Positions 5,006 to 5,645 of a stretch of 5,645 nt of DNA are shown here, one piece after another. A program made the translations under genes and the position numbers. Below the pieces are notes generated by a model. That model was not told the DNA's origin, did not search any database, and worked only from the letters and a program-made list of their open reading frames with translations. Location of the stretch: positions 1 through 5,645 of the forward strand of contig JAEZHS010000668.1 in assembly GCA_023436825.1 (NCBI GenBank), read 5' to 3'. The DNA comes from Pseudomonadota bacterium. GTDB lineage: Bacteria; Pseudomonadota; Alphaproteobacteria; Reyranellales; Reyranellaceae. Numbering within the stretch: position 1 is the stretch's first letter; each line of letters starts with the position of its first letter.

Positions 5006-5380
5006 ATGGAAGCGAGGGACGACCGCAACGCCAAGGGGCAGTTCAAGCCGGGGATAAGTGGCAACCCCAAGGGCCGCACCCCCAAGTCGGAAGAGCAGAT
5101 CTCCGTCGAGGAAGCGGCCAAGGTCTACACCCAGGAAGCCCTAGACATCCTGGTCAAGCACATGAGGGGCGACGATGCCCGCGTCTCCGTCCAGGCGGCC
5201 AATGCGATCCTCGATCGTGGCAACGGCAAGCCCATGCAGAACCTTACCGGCCGGATCGAGCACACCGACATGACGGGAGCCCATCTGGAGGCGCTCAGGG
5301 CCATCGTGCAGCGCCAGCGCGGCCCGATTACGGATGTCGACACCGACCCACCGCTTATCGAAGCCCAACCGGTCAACTAG
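5006..5380 (+). CDS. DUF5681 domain-containing protein
   Basis: A 124-residue, probably soluble protein. Seen: the DUF5681 hallmark near the N terminus, KGQFKPGISGNPKGRTPK (about 10-27), a basic Gly/Pro-rich segment; then a helical part (about 30-75) ending in AANAILDRGNGKPMQNLTG, also typical of these proteins; and an acidic/Pro-rich tail. DUF5681 proteins are common in prophages and other mobile DNA of alphaproteobacteria and are often compared with small terminase subunits; no activity is established to my knowledge. The ATG at 5006 gives the motif its usual N-terminal place. No ribosome site precedes it, but a promoter and dyad lie directly upstream. No large terminase or portal gene is seen nearby, so it may be an orphan of the decayed element. 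Confidence 0.8.
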   Translation: MEARDDRNAKGQFKPGISGNPKGRTPKSEEQISVEEAAKVYTQEALDILVKHMRGDDARVSVQAANAILDRGNGKPMQNLTGRIEHTDMTGAHLEALRAIVQRQRGPITDVDTDPPLIEAQPVN

Positions 5381-5389
5381 CGACTTCTT

Positions 5390-5427
5390 TGTCCGGTATT
5401 GGACAGTCGACAATGCCGAAGTAGTTT
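5390..5427 (+). promoter_or_regulatory. Weak promoter-like stretch with small dyad
   Basis: TTGGAC (5399-5404) lies 17 bases before TAGTTT (5422-5427), a fair -35 with a poor -10. The -35 sits in a small dyad, TGTCC (5390-5394) and GGACA (5401-5405). It could serve the partial gene starting at 5524. The dyad starts 10 bases after the DUF5681 stop but has no T-run, so it is not a convincing terminator. Confidence 0.25.
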
Positions 5428-5523
5428 ACGCTTAAGCTCCAAACGATCACGTGGTCATTTAGGGAACTCCAGCATTGTTGCATGGAGTGCCTGAAAGATC
5501 AGTTACACAGGGAAGGTCACACG

Positions 5524-5645
5524 ATGCTTCGCATCCAGGCGGAAGCCTCCTTTGAAGGGGTACTTCGCCGCATCTCCGATGAGGAACGAGACCCTACACC
5601 CTGGGAGGGCGAATGCCTTCGCGCAGCGCTTATGATGATGGCAAT
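5524..5645 (+). CDS. Start of an unidentified ORF, cut by the window end
   Basis: About 40 codons are visible, starting MLRIQAEASFEGVLRRISDE and containing a DPTPWEGE segment and a Met-rich LMMMA stretch; the frame is still open at the window edge. A good ribosome site, GGAAGG at 5511-5516, lies 7 bases before the ATG at 5524. The frame is also open upstream to an ATG at 5482, but no ribosome site suits that start. I do not recognise the family. It follows the DUF5681 gene after about 140 bases in the same direction and probably belongs to the same accessory region. Confidence 0.5.
   Translation, partial: MLRIQAEASFEGVLRRISDEERDPTPWEGECLRAALMMMA

Noticed and set aside
1..5645. CRISPR array, riboswitch, toxin-antitoxin or defence island
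   Set aside because: No regularly spaced repeats, no recognisable riboswitch core and no paired small toxin or antitoxin genes were found on either strand.

Overview
The window is GC-rich DNA whose genes and codon use suggest an alphaproteobacterium (Hyphomicrobiales or Rhodospirillales type). That assignment is an inference from the gene families and base composition, because no rRNA or other phylogenetic marker is present. It has two parts: an ordinary chromosomal metabolic segment (about 1-3152) and, starting inside a tRNA gene, a decayed mobile-element segment (about 3153-5645).

Chromosomal part. On the minus strand, three tightly overlapping genes form an apparent operon. It is read from 2479 down to 68: a small two-CxxC protein of unknown function, an acyl-CoA dehydrogenase family flavoprotein, and a proline-racemase-fold enzyme. 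The last carries the Cys/Thr active-site pair typical of trans-3-hydroxy-L-proline dehydratase. The genes overlap by 8 and 4 bases, which suggests translational coupling. A long imperfect inverted repeat lies just past the last stop codon. Divergently, after a gap of only 41 bases, a small cupin gene (2521-2841) is followed with an ATGA overlap by a short two-helix membrane ORF.

Junction. At 3112-3152 there is the 5' half of a tRNA-Gly(CCC) with a good promoter in front. It matches a tRNA exactly to the end of the anticodon stem-loop dyad, then changes to unrelated sequence. About 180 bases further on begins a tyrosine recombinase (integrase) gene. This looks like the left attachment junction of an integrated element that used the anticodon stem-loop as its core and left the tRNA broken on this side.

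Element part. The integrase keeps its arm-binding and core-binding domains and the first catalytic Arg. It is cut off before the HxLR and Tyr motifs by the 3' end of an IS66-family transposase gene (about 4343-4699) plus a probable IS66 right terminal repeat (ending near 4765). The integrase is therefore almost certainly dead and the element cannot excise itself. Beyond it lie a DUF5681 protein gene (5006-5380), which may be read as a leaderless transcript, and the start of another ORF (5524 onward) that leaves the window.

I did not find a convincing new multi-gene system. The best leads are the broken tRNA junction with its still-intact promoter, the small CxxC protein locked into the hydroxyproline/acyl-CoA operon, and the operator-like dyad at the DUF5681 start.
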